Assembly: GCA_902362805.1 (NCBI GenBank)
Contig: CABIXY010000001.1
Coordinates: 702,737-766,736 of the forward strand
Source of the DNA: Eubacteriaceae bacterium
GTDB taxonomy: Bacteria; Bacillota; Clostridia; Peptostreptococcales; Anaerovoracaceae
Direction: 5' to 3'
Length of the DNA stretch: 64,000 nt
The translations under genes and the position numbers were made by a program. This document shows, in pieces, positions 26,189-32,939 of the stretch. The notes under the pieces were generated by a model. The model saw only the letters and a list, made by a program, of their open reading frames with translations. It was not told the DNA's origin and ran no database searches. The stretch's first letter is position 1. Each line of letters begins with the position of its first letter.

Positions 26189-26546
26189 GTGATATATACG
26201 GGCAGGGGGTATACACCGAGCGTTCTTTACCATAAGGTTAGGCTTTTTGATGCTGCCCAAGAGGTTTCGCGTAACGCTGCGGCGGTGTCAGAGACCATAT
26301 GCCGCCATACGCCTTGCATTTAGACATGATTCCCTGCAGAATTCATGAATATGCTGCTTCTGGTTACTTTTGTGGATTGTGAACAGCCATTGCGGAGGAG
26401 AAATTGATAGAAAAAGTAACCGGAATCGGATATACCCCTCTGTTAAAGCCTTCTGACAGTAATCCGGTTACGCGAGATTGTGCAGATATGATCAAAAAGC
26501 ATAACCTTATCGTAACAGGAGGTTCTCCTGGGGCATTTTCCCTTCG
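26189..26546 (+). repeat. long diverged dispersed repeat R (copy 2)
   Basis: This matches the minus strand of 9885-10218. Shared blocks are ATATACGG with AGGGGGTATA, TTTTTGATGC, GCGTAACG, GGTTACTTTTGTGG, AAAGTAACC, ATCGGATATACCCCTCTG, TAAAGCCTTCTG and AATCCGGTTACGC. GTAACCGGA and TCCGGTTAC are 9-bp inverted arms. A 67-codon frame (26404-26607) translates to the same residues as copy 1 over about 45 positions, yet stops and frameshifts break it upstream. It fills the gap before the YtrA-type regulator. Confidence 0.6.
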
Positions 26547-26603
26547 CTTACTTAAGACCTTATCATTTATGAAGCAGAGGATTTTGCTTTTTTCACAAAT
26601 CCC

Positions 26604-26632
26604 TTGACAACAGTTTTATAATGCGCTATATT
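26604..26632 (+). promoter_or_regulatory. promoter of the GntR/ABC operon
   Basis: TTGACA (26604-26609) and TATATT (26627-26632) have a 17-base spacer, about 55 bases before the start. Repeated GTTA/TAAC motifs between promoter and start may be the regulator's own operator. Confidence 0.7.
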
Positions 26633-26687
26633 TAAGAAGTAGTTTGGTTTGTTACTTGACTAACTAACTGGCAAAGAGGTGATAGCA

Positions 26688-27065
26688 TTGAACATCAATC
26701 CAAATATAGACAAACCGATCTTCATACAGATTGCGGAACAGTTAGAGGATTCCATATTTACCGGCGTATTTCCGGAAGAGGGCAAAATTCCTTCCACCAA
26801 CGAAATATCAGCGCTGTTGAATATCAATCCCCATACGGTGCTCAAGGGAATGAACATGCTTGTTGACGAAGAAATGATTTATAAGAAAAGAGGACTGGGG
26901 ATGTATGTAAAGATCGGCGCAGTAGAGAAAATACGGCAGAAGAGGCAGGGACAATTTTACAACCAATACATTGCGGCGCTGATTGAAGAGGCGCGCAAGC
27001 TACAGATGTCAAAAGAGGATATCATCACGTTGATAGAAAGGGGTTATGAACATGAACGCGATTGA
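26688..27065 (+). CDS. GntR family regulator (YtrA/YhcF type)
   Basis: A 125-residue short GntR regulator: a winged HTH (PIFIQIAEQLEDSIFTGVFPEEGKIPSTNEISALL, then INPHTVLKGMNMLVDEEMIYKKRGLGMYV) and a short helical dimerisation tail. The TTG at 26688 is used because AAAGAGG lies 5' of it; the GTG at 26679 is inside that site. It overlaps the ABC ATPase gene by 14 bases. Members of this subgroup repress their own ABC transporter operons, often in response to cell-envelope antibiotics. Confidence 0.88.
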   Translation: MNINPNIDKPIFIQIAEQLEDSIFTGVFPEEGKIPSTNEISALLNINPHTVLKGMNMLVDEEMIYKKRGLGMYVKIGAVEKIRQKRQGQFYNQYIAALIEEARKLQMSKEDIITLIERGYEHERD

Positions 27066-27918
27066 AATTAAAAATGTGAGCAAAGAATACAAGGACGTCG
27101 CAGCCCTGACGGACGTTTCGCTCTCCTTTGAACACGGTAAGATTTACGGATTTCTGGGAAGGAACGGAGCAGGCAAATCTACCCTGATCAATATCATGGC
27201 AAATCGGATTTTTGCCGACCAGGGAGAAATTTTCATCGACGGTCTTGCGGCCTATGAGAATATGGAGGTCCACGAGAAGCTTTACTGCATGAGCGAGGCG
27301 GATCTCTACGATGGCGCCCTCAAAGTCAAGGACCTCTTCAAATGGACGGCGCGCTTTTACGACTGTTTTGATTTAGAGAGGGCATATGGGATTGCAGAAA
27401 AATTCGACTTGAATACAAACAAGAAATTCAAAGCGTTATCCAAGGGCTATCAGTCCATCTTCAAGTTGGCCATCGCCCTCTCCCTGAACGTTCCTTATGT
27501 GGTCTTTGATGAGCCTGTGCTGGGCCTGGATGCCAACCACAGGGAGCTGTTCTACGACTTGCTGCTACAGGATTACCAGAGCAATCAGAGGACGATCATC
27601 ATTGCGACCCACCTCATCGAAGAAGTGGCGAACCTTATCGAGGAAGTGGTGCTCATAGATAGCGGAAAGATTTTGCTGCAGGAGACGGTGGAAGCTTTGA
27701 TGGAAAAGGGATACTGCGTTTCCGGCATTGCGGAGCAGGTGGACAGGTACTGCGAAGGGAAAAACGTCATCGGCTGCGACGAGCTGGGGAGCCTGAAGCT
27801 GGCCTATGTGCTGGGAGAAAGAGAAGACCTGCCGCAGGGCGGCAATCTGCAGATTTCCAATATGAATCTGCAGAAGCTATTTGTTAAATTGACAGAGAAA
27901 GGCGGGAATGAGCAATGA
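27052..27918 (+). CDS. ABC transporter ATP-binding protein
   Basis: A 288-residue ATPase with Walker A GRNGAGKST, a signature-like LSKGYQSIFKLAIAL in place of LSGGQ, Walker B VVFDEPVLGLD and the H-loop IIATHL. The non-canonical signature is common in YtrB-like exporters. Of the two ATGs, 27052 lies at a proper distance from AAGGGG; 27046 is too close. It overlaps the permease gene by four bases. It should energise the downstream permease, probably for export of, or resistance to, a small molecule. Confidence 0.92.
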   Translation: MNAIEIKNVSKEYKDVAALTDVSLSFEHGKIYGFLGRNGAGKSTLINIMANRIFADQGEIFIDGLAAYENMEVHEKLYCMSEADLYDGALKVKDLFKWTARFYDCFDLERAYGIAEKFDLNTNKKFKALSKGYQSIFKLAIALSLNVPYVVFDEPVLGLDANHRELFYDLLLQDYQSNQRTIIIATHLIEEVANLIEEVVLIDSGKILLQETVEALMEKGYCVSGIAEQVDRYCEGKNVIGCDELGSLKLAYVLGEREDLPQGGNLQISNMNLQKLFVKLTEKGGNEQ

Positions 27919-28646
27919 AGAAATTAGGCACGGTGATACGGTATGAATGCACGACGTCCTTCAAATATATCTGGGTCTTTTATGCCTGCGTATTTGCGGC
28001 AATTTCGGTGATTTCTGTCATCGTCTTCATCAGCACTGGCGACCGGGATAAAATCGGCACCAACGGATTGGAAATCAATTCGATGATTTATGTGGGCATT
28101 CTAGGCGTCTTTGGCTTCAAAGAGGACTTTAAAATGCTGATTCAAAATGGCTTCACTCGCAAATATATTTATCTGGCAGCACTTTCACTGTTCGCTTTTA
28201 CCTCGGCCATTATGGCCGCTGTCGATACCATCGTAGGGAACGGGCTTCACGCCGTGGCCAAGGGGTACTTTTCCATCTTTGGCGGCTTATACGGATATGA
28301 ACACTCCGTTTTCATCAACTGGCTCTGGCTCTTCCTCGCCTATATGCTGGTCTGCTGCCTGCTGTATCTGGCGATTTTGCTCATCAATAGAATTGGAAAA
28401 GCAGCGTCCATTTATCTGGGGATCGGCCTTGGGCTGACTTTCGTTCTGATCATACCTGTCGTGTTCAAGTTTGTTCTGCCAAAAGCTTTTACAGAGGCAG
28501 TCGTTGAGTTTGCCATCAAAGCAATCGGTTTTGCGGGTGGGAACACGATTAACTTCCTGTACCCTATCATGTTCCTGCTTCTCGTCGCTGGCATTTTCAG
28601 CCTCGGGTCCTATTTGATCATACGCAGGACGGAATTAAAAGTATGA
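27915..28646 (+). CDS. ABC-2 type permease
   Basis: A 243-residue membrane protein with six helices: KYIWVFYACVFAAISVISVIVFIS, then YLAALSLFAFTSAIMAAVDTIV, WLWLFLAYMLVCCLLYLAILLI, LGIGLGLTFVLIIPVVF and a last helix near residues 210-235. It overlaps the ATPase gene (ATGA) and carries no other domain. It is the membrane half of the YtrA-controlled transporter. Family assignment is by topology and context more than by sequence motifs. Confidence 0.8.
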   Translation: MKKLGTVIRYECTTSFKYIWVFYACVFAAISVISVIVFISTGDRDKIGTNGLEINSMIYVGILGVFGFKEDFKMLIQNGFTRKYIYLAALSLFAFTSAIMAAVDTIVGNGLHAVAKGYFSIFGGLYGYEHSVFINWLWLFLAYMLVCCLLYLAILLINRIGKAASIYLGIGLGLTFVLIIPVVFKFVLPKAFTEAVVEFAIKAIGFAGGNTINFLYPIMFLLLVAGIFSLGSYLIIRRTELKV

Positions 28647-28660
28647 CATTCTGACCAAAG
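28641..28660 (+). repeat. solo end of the MITE-like element
   Basis: GTATGACATTCTGACCAAAG matches 13080-13099 at all but one base. No second end is seen nearby. Confidence 0.45.
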
Positions 28661-28670
28661 AACAAGGGGC

Positions 28671-28701
28671 TTGACCTTCCCCTAAGGGCAAGGTGTATTC
28701 T
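28671..28701 (+). promoter_or_regulatory. MerR-type promoter with 19-bp spacer and operator
   Basis: TTGACC (28671-28676) and TATTCT (28696-28701) are separated by 19 bases. The spacer contains the dyad ACCTTCCCCTAAGGGCAAGGT, very like operators of MerR-family drug regulators. It is expected to be activated by the MerR protein encoded right downstream. Confidence 0.8.
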
Positions 28702-28727
28702 GTAGAGGAGAAGGAAAGGAGATGGTC

Positions 28728-29606
28728 ATGCTATCTATCGGTGAGTTTTCAAAGATTTGTCAGGTGTCCAGCAAGACGCTGCGCTATTATGACGAGATAG
28801 GGCTGCTGCAGCCAGAAGAAATCAATCAGGAAAATGGCTATCGCTATTACGCAATCGACCAATTGGAGCAGATGCTGTTTATCAACCGATTGAAGACATA
28901 TCACTTCTCTTTGGAGGAAATCAAGGGGATATTGGAATCAGATGAGGCGGAGGCGGAAAACCTCTGCCGGCTTCTCAGCAAAAAGAAAAGTGAGATGGAA
29001 AAACAAATGCAGCAATACCAAAACACTTTGGATCAACTGAGGGATGATATCAGCAAATTGCAAGAAGGCAGGTCTGTGATGACCTATATGGAAGACATCG
29101 ACGTGACACTGGCTGATATGCCGATGATGAATCTGCTGTCTATGCGAAGAATGATTAGCGAACATGAATTTACGGATTCCTACAGCCATTGTTTTGGCAG
29201 GCTGTTTCGAAAAATTGCTGATGACCAATTGACAGTAACGGCACCACCCATGGTATTGTTTCACAGCAGTGAGTTTACGCCAGAGGGTATGGACACGGAA
29301 TTTGCAGTACCCGTAGAAGAATATGTAAAAGGGACGAGGGATTTCCGGCCGGGATTGTGTTTGAAAACCGTTTTGTATGGTTCCTATGGCAAGCTGCCTT
29401 CTGTATACGCAAGACAACGTCAGTGGGCGGAAAATCAGGGATATGAAGGCAGTGACGCCCTCTACGAAGTCTATGTGACGGATCCTTCTCAGGTATTAGA
29501 AGATAGTGAACTGATTACGGAAATCTATTTTCCGATCAGAAAGAGAAAGGGAGGATCTTATGAAGCGAGAAAAACAGAGAGAACTGGAACAGATGATAGA
29601 GAGTGA
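28728..29606 (+). CDS. MerR family regulator with GyrI-like effector domain
   Basis: A 292-residue regulator. Residues 1-75 are the MerR winged HTH (SIGEFSKICQVSSKTLRYYDEIGLL, then NGYRYY), followed by a coiled-coil helix (about 80-118) and a GyrI-like ligand-binding domain (about 125-285) of the BmrR/AraC-associated type that binds drugs or lipophilic cations. GGAAAGGAG places the start at ATG 28728 rather than 28722. A textbook 19-bp-spacer promoter lies upstream, so it should be autoregulated. It overlaps the serine hydrolase gene by 47 bases in another frame, implying co-expression. Confidence 0.9.
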   Translation: MLSIGEFSKICQVSSKTLRYYDEIGLLQPEEINQENGYRYYAIDQLEQMLFINRLKTYHFSLEEIKGILESDEAEAENLCRLLSKKKSEMEKQMQQYQNTLDQLRDDISKLQEGRSVMTYMEDIDVTLADMPMMNLLSMRRMISEHEFTDSYSHCFGRLFRKIADDQLTVTAPPMVLFHSSEFTPEGMDTEFAVPVEEYVKGTRDFRPGLCLKTVLYGSYGKLPSVYARQRQWAENQGYEGSDALYEVYVTDPSQVLEDSELITEIYFPIRKRKGGSYEARKTERTGTDDRE

Positions 29607-30525
29607 GTATAGCAATATCGCGGGCCTGACTGTGCAGAAGGGTGGCAGCCTGCTATATGAACAATACTTCAATGGCTGCACAGCGGACAGTCGCATTCAC
29701 GTCTATTCCGTGACCAAAAGCATCGTATCTATACTGCTGGGCATCGCTGTAGATAAGGGATATATCAAAAGCGTTCATCAGCGGGTGTTGGAGTTTTTTC
29801 CAGATTACACGGTGAAAAATGGGGAGAATACAATTGAGAATGTGACCTTGGAACATCTGCTGACGATGACCGCGCCATATAAATATCAGGAGGCGCCATA
29901 TATCGAATACTTTACCAGCAGCGATTACGTGGAATTCGCCCTGGACTTATTGGGCGGCAGTGACAAAATCGGTGATTTCCGGTATGCCGGCCTCATCGGA
30001 CCAGATATTTTATCGGGGATTCTAGTCAGAAGAACGGGTCAGTCTGTCCTTGATTTTGCGAAGGAAAATCTGTTTTCACCACTTGGAATGACGGTGGATG
30101 ATCCTATCACTTTCAGCAGCGAAGAAGAGCAGATGGCTTTCAATACGCGGTCAGACATCAGCGGATGGGTCTGTGATGAAGCAGGAAACAATACGGCCGG
30201 CTGGGGTCTGACCCTCTCTGCCAGGGATATGGCAAAGATCGGTCAATTGTACCTTGACGGCGGCCTCTGGGAAGGAAAGCAAATTGTCTCGAAAGAGTGG
30301 ATAGACCAGAGCACCCGAGAGCACAGCCGCTGGCAGGAGTTCGATCTGCCTTATGGTTATCTGTGGTGGCTGGAGGATCAGGGTTACTCGGCCATGGGTG
30401 ACGGCGGCAACGTGATTTATGTCAACAAATCCGAGAAGCTGGTGGTTTCTATCGCCGCATTTTTTCACCCGCAGGCAAAAGACAGCATTGCGTTGATTCA
30501 AAAATATATTGAGCCTGCACTATAA
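29560..30525 (+). CDS. serine hydrolase, beta-lactamase/penicillin-binding fold
   Basis: A 321-residue class C beta-lactamase-like protein. The nucleophile motif is SVTK (Ser50-x-x-Lys53), with a possible second-motif tyrosine in FRYAG and a late GDGGNVIYV strand in the place of the K/H-T/S-G triad. There is no signal peptide, so it should be a cytosolic esterase or peptidase rather than a secreted lactamase. GGGAGG precedes the ATG. It lies within the MerR gene's 3' end and is controlled with it; the regulator's ligand may be the hydrolase's substrate. Confidence 0.85.
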   Translation: MKREKQRELEQMIESEYSNIAGLTVQKGGSLLYEQYFNGCTADSRIHVYSVTKSIVSILLGIAVDKGYIKSVHQRVLEFFPDYTVKNGENTIENVTLEHLLTMTAPYKYQEAPYIEYFTSSDYVEFALDLLGGSDKIGDFRYAGLIGPDILSGILVRRTGQSVLDFAKENLFSPLGMTVDDPITFSSEEEQMAFNTRSDISGWVCDEAGNNTAGWGLTLSARDMAKIGQLYLDGGLWEGKQIVSKEWIDQSTREHSRWQEFDLPYGYLWWLEDQGYSAMGDGGNVIYVNKSEKLVVSIAAFFHPQAKDSIALIQKYIEPAL

Positions 30526-30534
30526 AATTGATTT

Positions 30535-30568
30535 AGAAAAGGACCGAAATCTGCTCGGTCCTTTTCTA
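30535..30568 (+). terminator. terminator of the MerR/serine hydrolase operon
   Basis: AGAAAAGGACCGA (30535-30547) pairs with TCGGTCCTTTTCT (30555-30567). Confidence 0.85.
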
Positions 30569-30572
30569 ACAT

Positions 30573-30778
30573 AGGAAATATCGTCCGAAGGACGTATTTC
30601 CGTATGTTTCATCGTTCGCTTTGCTCACTCCTCCAGTTGCAAACGCTCCTTTCGCTGTCCGTTTCGCCTAGCCAGCTAAAGCTGGGGCGAAAAGGCAAAG
30701 AACGTACCTTACGAAGCGTCGCCCCTTACGGGCGACATGAGTGCATAGGAGCGACGCTCCGTTATGCACTCGTTTTTT
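30573..30778. repeat. composite structured repeat: delta hairpin, beta element (minus), gamma terminator module
   Basis: Three modules follow one another. GGAAATA (30574-30580) pairs with TATTTCC (30595-30601) around TCGTCC-GAA-GGACG. The beta element reads on the minus strand, with TTTCGCC/GGCGAAA (30662-30668, 30686-30692) and CCAGCT/AGCTGG. The gamma module has GTCGCCC/GGGCGAC (30718-30724, 30730-30736), then GAGTGCATA/TATGCACTC enclosing GGAGC/GCTCC and a T6 run. Related modules are at 57041-57167 and 57297-57405. The end touches the stop codon of the MocR gene. Confidence 0.7.
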
Positions 30779-32159
30779 ATGCCGACCATAAATGGATCAT
30801 TTCCCTGATGGAACTTTCCAGCTCGTCCAGAGGAATCTGATTATAGTAAAAAATCAAAGCGGCAGTATCCTGGTCGGTCAGGCTGGCTGCCGGCAGAACA
30901 TTGAGCCCGATGGTTTTTGCCATCTGCGATAACTTGTCGGGATTTTTTTTTGTACGCACCTTCAACATGATATTGATGCCGGAGTTGGTGTTGGTAGGTG
31001 TCGTAAAACCATTTCCGAACTTCGAAAAAGCGGCCAGGGCTGTCTGCAGCTTCTGTGAATAGAGATTGCGCAGTTTCTTGATGTTGGTATAATACAGCCC
31101 CTCTTCCATGAAAAGTGCCAGGGTCAGCTGCTCTGTCTTCGAACAGGTCTGCGTATAGTCGCTTTTGATGGCGTCAAAGATATCCACCATTTCCTTGGGC
31201 AAAACCATGTAGCTGATTTTGATGGCAGGAAAGAGGGTGGAAGAGAAAGAACCCAGATAGACGACACGAGCGTTCTTGTCCAGTCCCTGCAGGGCGGGAA
31301 CTGGTTTGCCGAAGTAACGCAGTTCACTGTCGTAGTCGTCTTCCAGGATGAAACTGTCGTTTTCGCTTGCCCACTCCAGGAGACGGTATCGCTTGCCGAT
31401 GGGCATGACAGAGCCTGTGGGAAATTGGTTGGACGGACTGACGTAGACCGCGGCTGGAATGTTGGTGGGCAGTTTTTCAATCATGATTCCGTCGGTGCCG
31501 ACAGGAATCTTCGTAATACTCATGCCGTGGTCGCGGAAGATATTCTGCACTGGCAGATAGCCGGGATCCTCCGTAGCGACGTGACCGATGTCCATCTTGC
31601 GCATAATACGGCACAGATGAGTGGTCAGCTGCTGGGTGCCGGCACCGATGACGATTTGGTCTGGATTGCAGGTGACGCCGCGGGAGGTGTAGACATATTT
31701 GGAAATTTCAAAGCGCAGTGCTGCTTCTCCTTTGGGGTCGCTTTCAAAGAGCAGCAGATGGGAGTATTCGTTTAGCACTCTCGCCATACATTTCTTCCAC
31801 TTGTTAAAATCAAAACAGGACAGGTCGTACTTATAGGCGGAATCCTCAAAGGTGTAAGTGGTAAAGTCATGGCTGATATTGGCATGCTCCTGGTCCTTGG
31901 CAAAATGCCCTGCGATACTTGCCACATAATATCCTGATTGAGGCTTGCTGATCACGTATCCCTCCACCAGCAACTGATTGTAGGCCAATTCCGTCGTAGT
32001 AACGCTGATGGACAGGTCCTTAGACAGGCGGCGCAGGGAGGGCAGCTTTTCTCCCGCATTCATATTGCCGCAGGTGATTTCTCCTTTCAGATAACGATAT
32101 AACTGTATATAGAGTGGCGCCGAAGTATTGTCGTTAAACTGTAGTGTAATTGGCTTCAT
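30777..32159 (-). CDS. MocR/PdxR-type GntR regulator with aminotransferase-like domain
   Basis: A 460-residue regulator with an N-terminal winged HTH (PLYIQLYRYLKGEI, KLPSLRRLSKDLSISVTTTELAYNQLL) and a fold-type I aminotransferase-like domain (about 110-460) with IVIGAGTQQ, YVSPSNQFPTGSVMP and the FILEDDYDSELRY segment. The site that normally reads SFSK and holds PLP reads SFSS here (Ser307), so an internal aldimine cannot form. GGAGGT precedes ATG 32159. It is divergent from an ECF S component, with an 11-bp-arm palindrome between, the arrangement of PdxR regulators controlling vitamin B6 uptake. Confidence 0.87.
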   Translation of the reverse strand: MKPITLQFNDNTSAPLYIQLYRYLKGEITCGNMNAGEKLPSLRRLSKDLSISVTTTELAYNQLLVEGYVISKPQSGYYVASIAGHFAKDQEHANISHDFTTYTFEDSAYKYDLSCFDFNKWKKCMARVLNEYSHLLLFESDPKGEAALRFEISKYVYTSRGVTCNPDQIVIGAGTQQLTTHLCRIMRKMDIGHVATEDPGYLPVQNIFRDHGMSITKIPVGTDGIMIEKLPTNIPAAVYVSPSNQFPTGSVMPIGKRYRLLEWASENDSFILEDDYDSELRYFGKPVPALQGLDKNARVVYLGSFSSTLFPAIKISYMVLPKEMVDIFDAIKSDYTQTCSKTEQLTLALFMEEGLYYTNIKKLRNLYSQKLQTALAAFSKFGNGFTTPTNTNSGINIMLKVRTKKNPDKLSQMAKTIGLNVLPAASLTDQDTAALIFYYNQIPLDELESSIREMIHLWSA

Positions 32160-32191
32160 TCTGTTAAAAACCTCCAAACTGTTCATAAGAA

Positions 32192-32219
32192 AATAATTAA
32201 ATTTGCATATTTAATTATT
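32192..32219. promoter_or_regulatory. palindromic operator between MocR and ECF genes
   Basis: AATAATTAAAT (32192-32202) and ATTTAATTATT (32209-32219) are perfect 11-bp arms around six bases. A TATAAT for the ECF gene is at 32236-32241. It is a likely binding site for the divergent MocR-type regulator. Confidence 0.6.
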
Positions 32220-32289
32220 TACACTTTAATGCTATTATAATACTGCGATAGAAAATGTCAACAGATTGAATAGGAAACGGGTGAGAATA

Positions 32290-32847
32290 ATGATCAGAAA
32301 TGAAAACGATAATAAAATAACAGCCATCGTGATGACTGGACTGATGATGTGTTTGGTCATGGTAGCGACCATGTTCATCAAACTGCCCATTCCTTTTACG
32401 CAAGGTTATGTACATTTGGGAGACTCTATGATCTTCCTCTCCATCCTGGTGCTGGGGAAGAAGAACGGCAGCATTGCAGCGGGAGTCGGTTCTGCCATGG
32501 GAGACATCATCGGCGGTTATGCCTTCTGGGCACCATGGACATTGGTTATCAAATTCCTCATGGCGTTCATTATGGGAGCCTTTGTGGAACACATGGAGAA
32601 GAAGGGCAGGAACAATACAGGCAGCTTTGGTATTTCTGCTATGGAAATCGTCGGTATGGTTCTGGCTGGCCTCGAAATGGTAGTCGGTTATTATATCGCT
32701 TCTGCAGTCATGTACGGCAACCTGCTGGTACCGATTCCAAGCATTCCGTGGAACATCGGACAGTTCGCAGTCGGTATGGTGATTGCAAGTGTCATCGCAT
32801 CGGCATTGTGCAAGACGCCGGCCAAGAAATTCTTCGCCATAAAATAA
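32290..32847 (+). CDS. ECF transporter S component (vitamin-binding)
   Basis: A 185-residue membrane protein with six helices, the S-component fold. Typical features are ITAIVMTGLMMCLVMVATMFIKLP, GYVHLGDSMIFLSILVLGKKNGSIAAGVGSAMGD and IPWNIGQFAVGMVIA. It should bind a vitamin and couple to a shared EcfA/A'/T energising module encoded elsewhere. The divergent PdxR-like gene suggests a vitamin B6 compound (PdxU-like), which is inference from context. The start is the ATG at 32290; a TTG further upstream is possible. Confidence 0.83.
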   Translation: MIRNENDNKITAIVMTGLMMCLVMVATMFIKLPIPFTQGYVHLGDSMIFLSILVLGKKNGSIAAGVGSAMGDIIGGYAFWAPWTLVIKFLMAFIMGAFVEHMEKKGRNNTGSFGISAMEIVGMVLAGLEMVVGYYIASAVMYGNLLVPIPSIPWNIGQFAVGMVIASVIASALCKTPAKKFFAIK

Positions 32848-32859
32848 CTGGAATGTTTA

Positions 32860-32888
32860 CGAGAGAATGAGAATTCTCTCGTTTTTTT
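32860..32888 (+). terminator. terminator of the ECF S component gene
   Basis: CGAGAGAAT pairs with ATTCTCTCG and is followed by seven T. Confidence 0.85.
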
Positions 32889-32939
32889 ATGTGTTTCATG
32901 GTATCATATAGGAATAGAATTGCAGGAGAGTGGGTTAAA

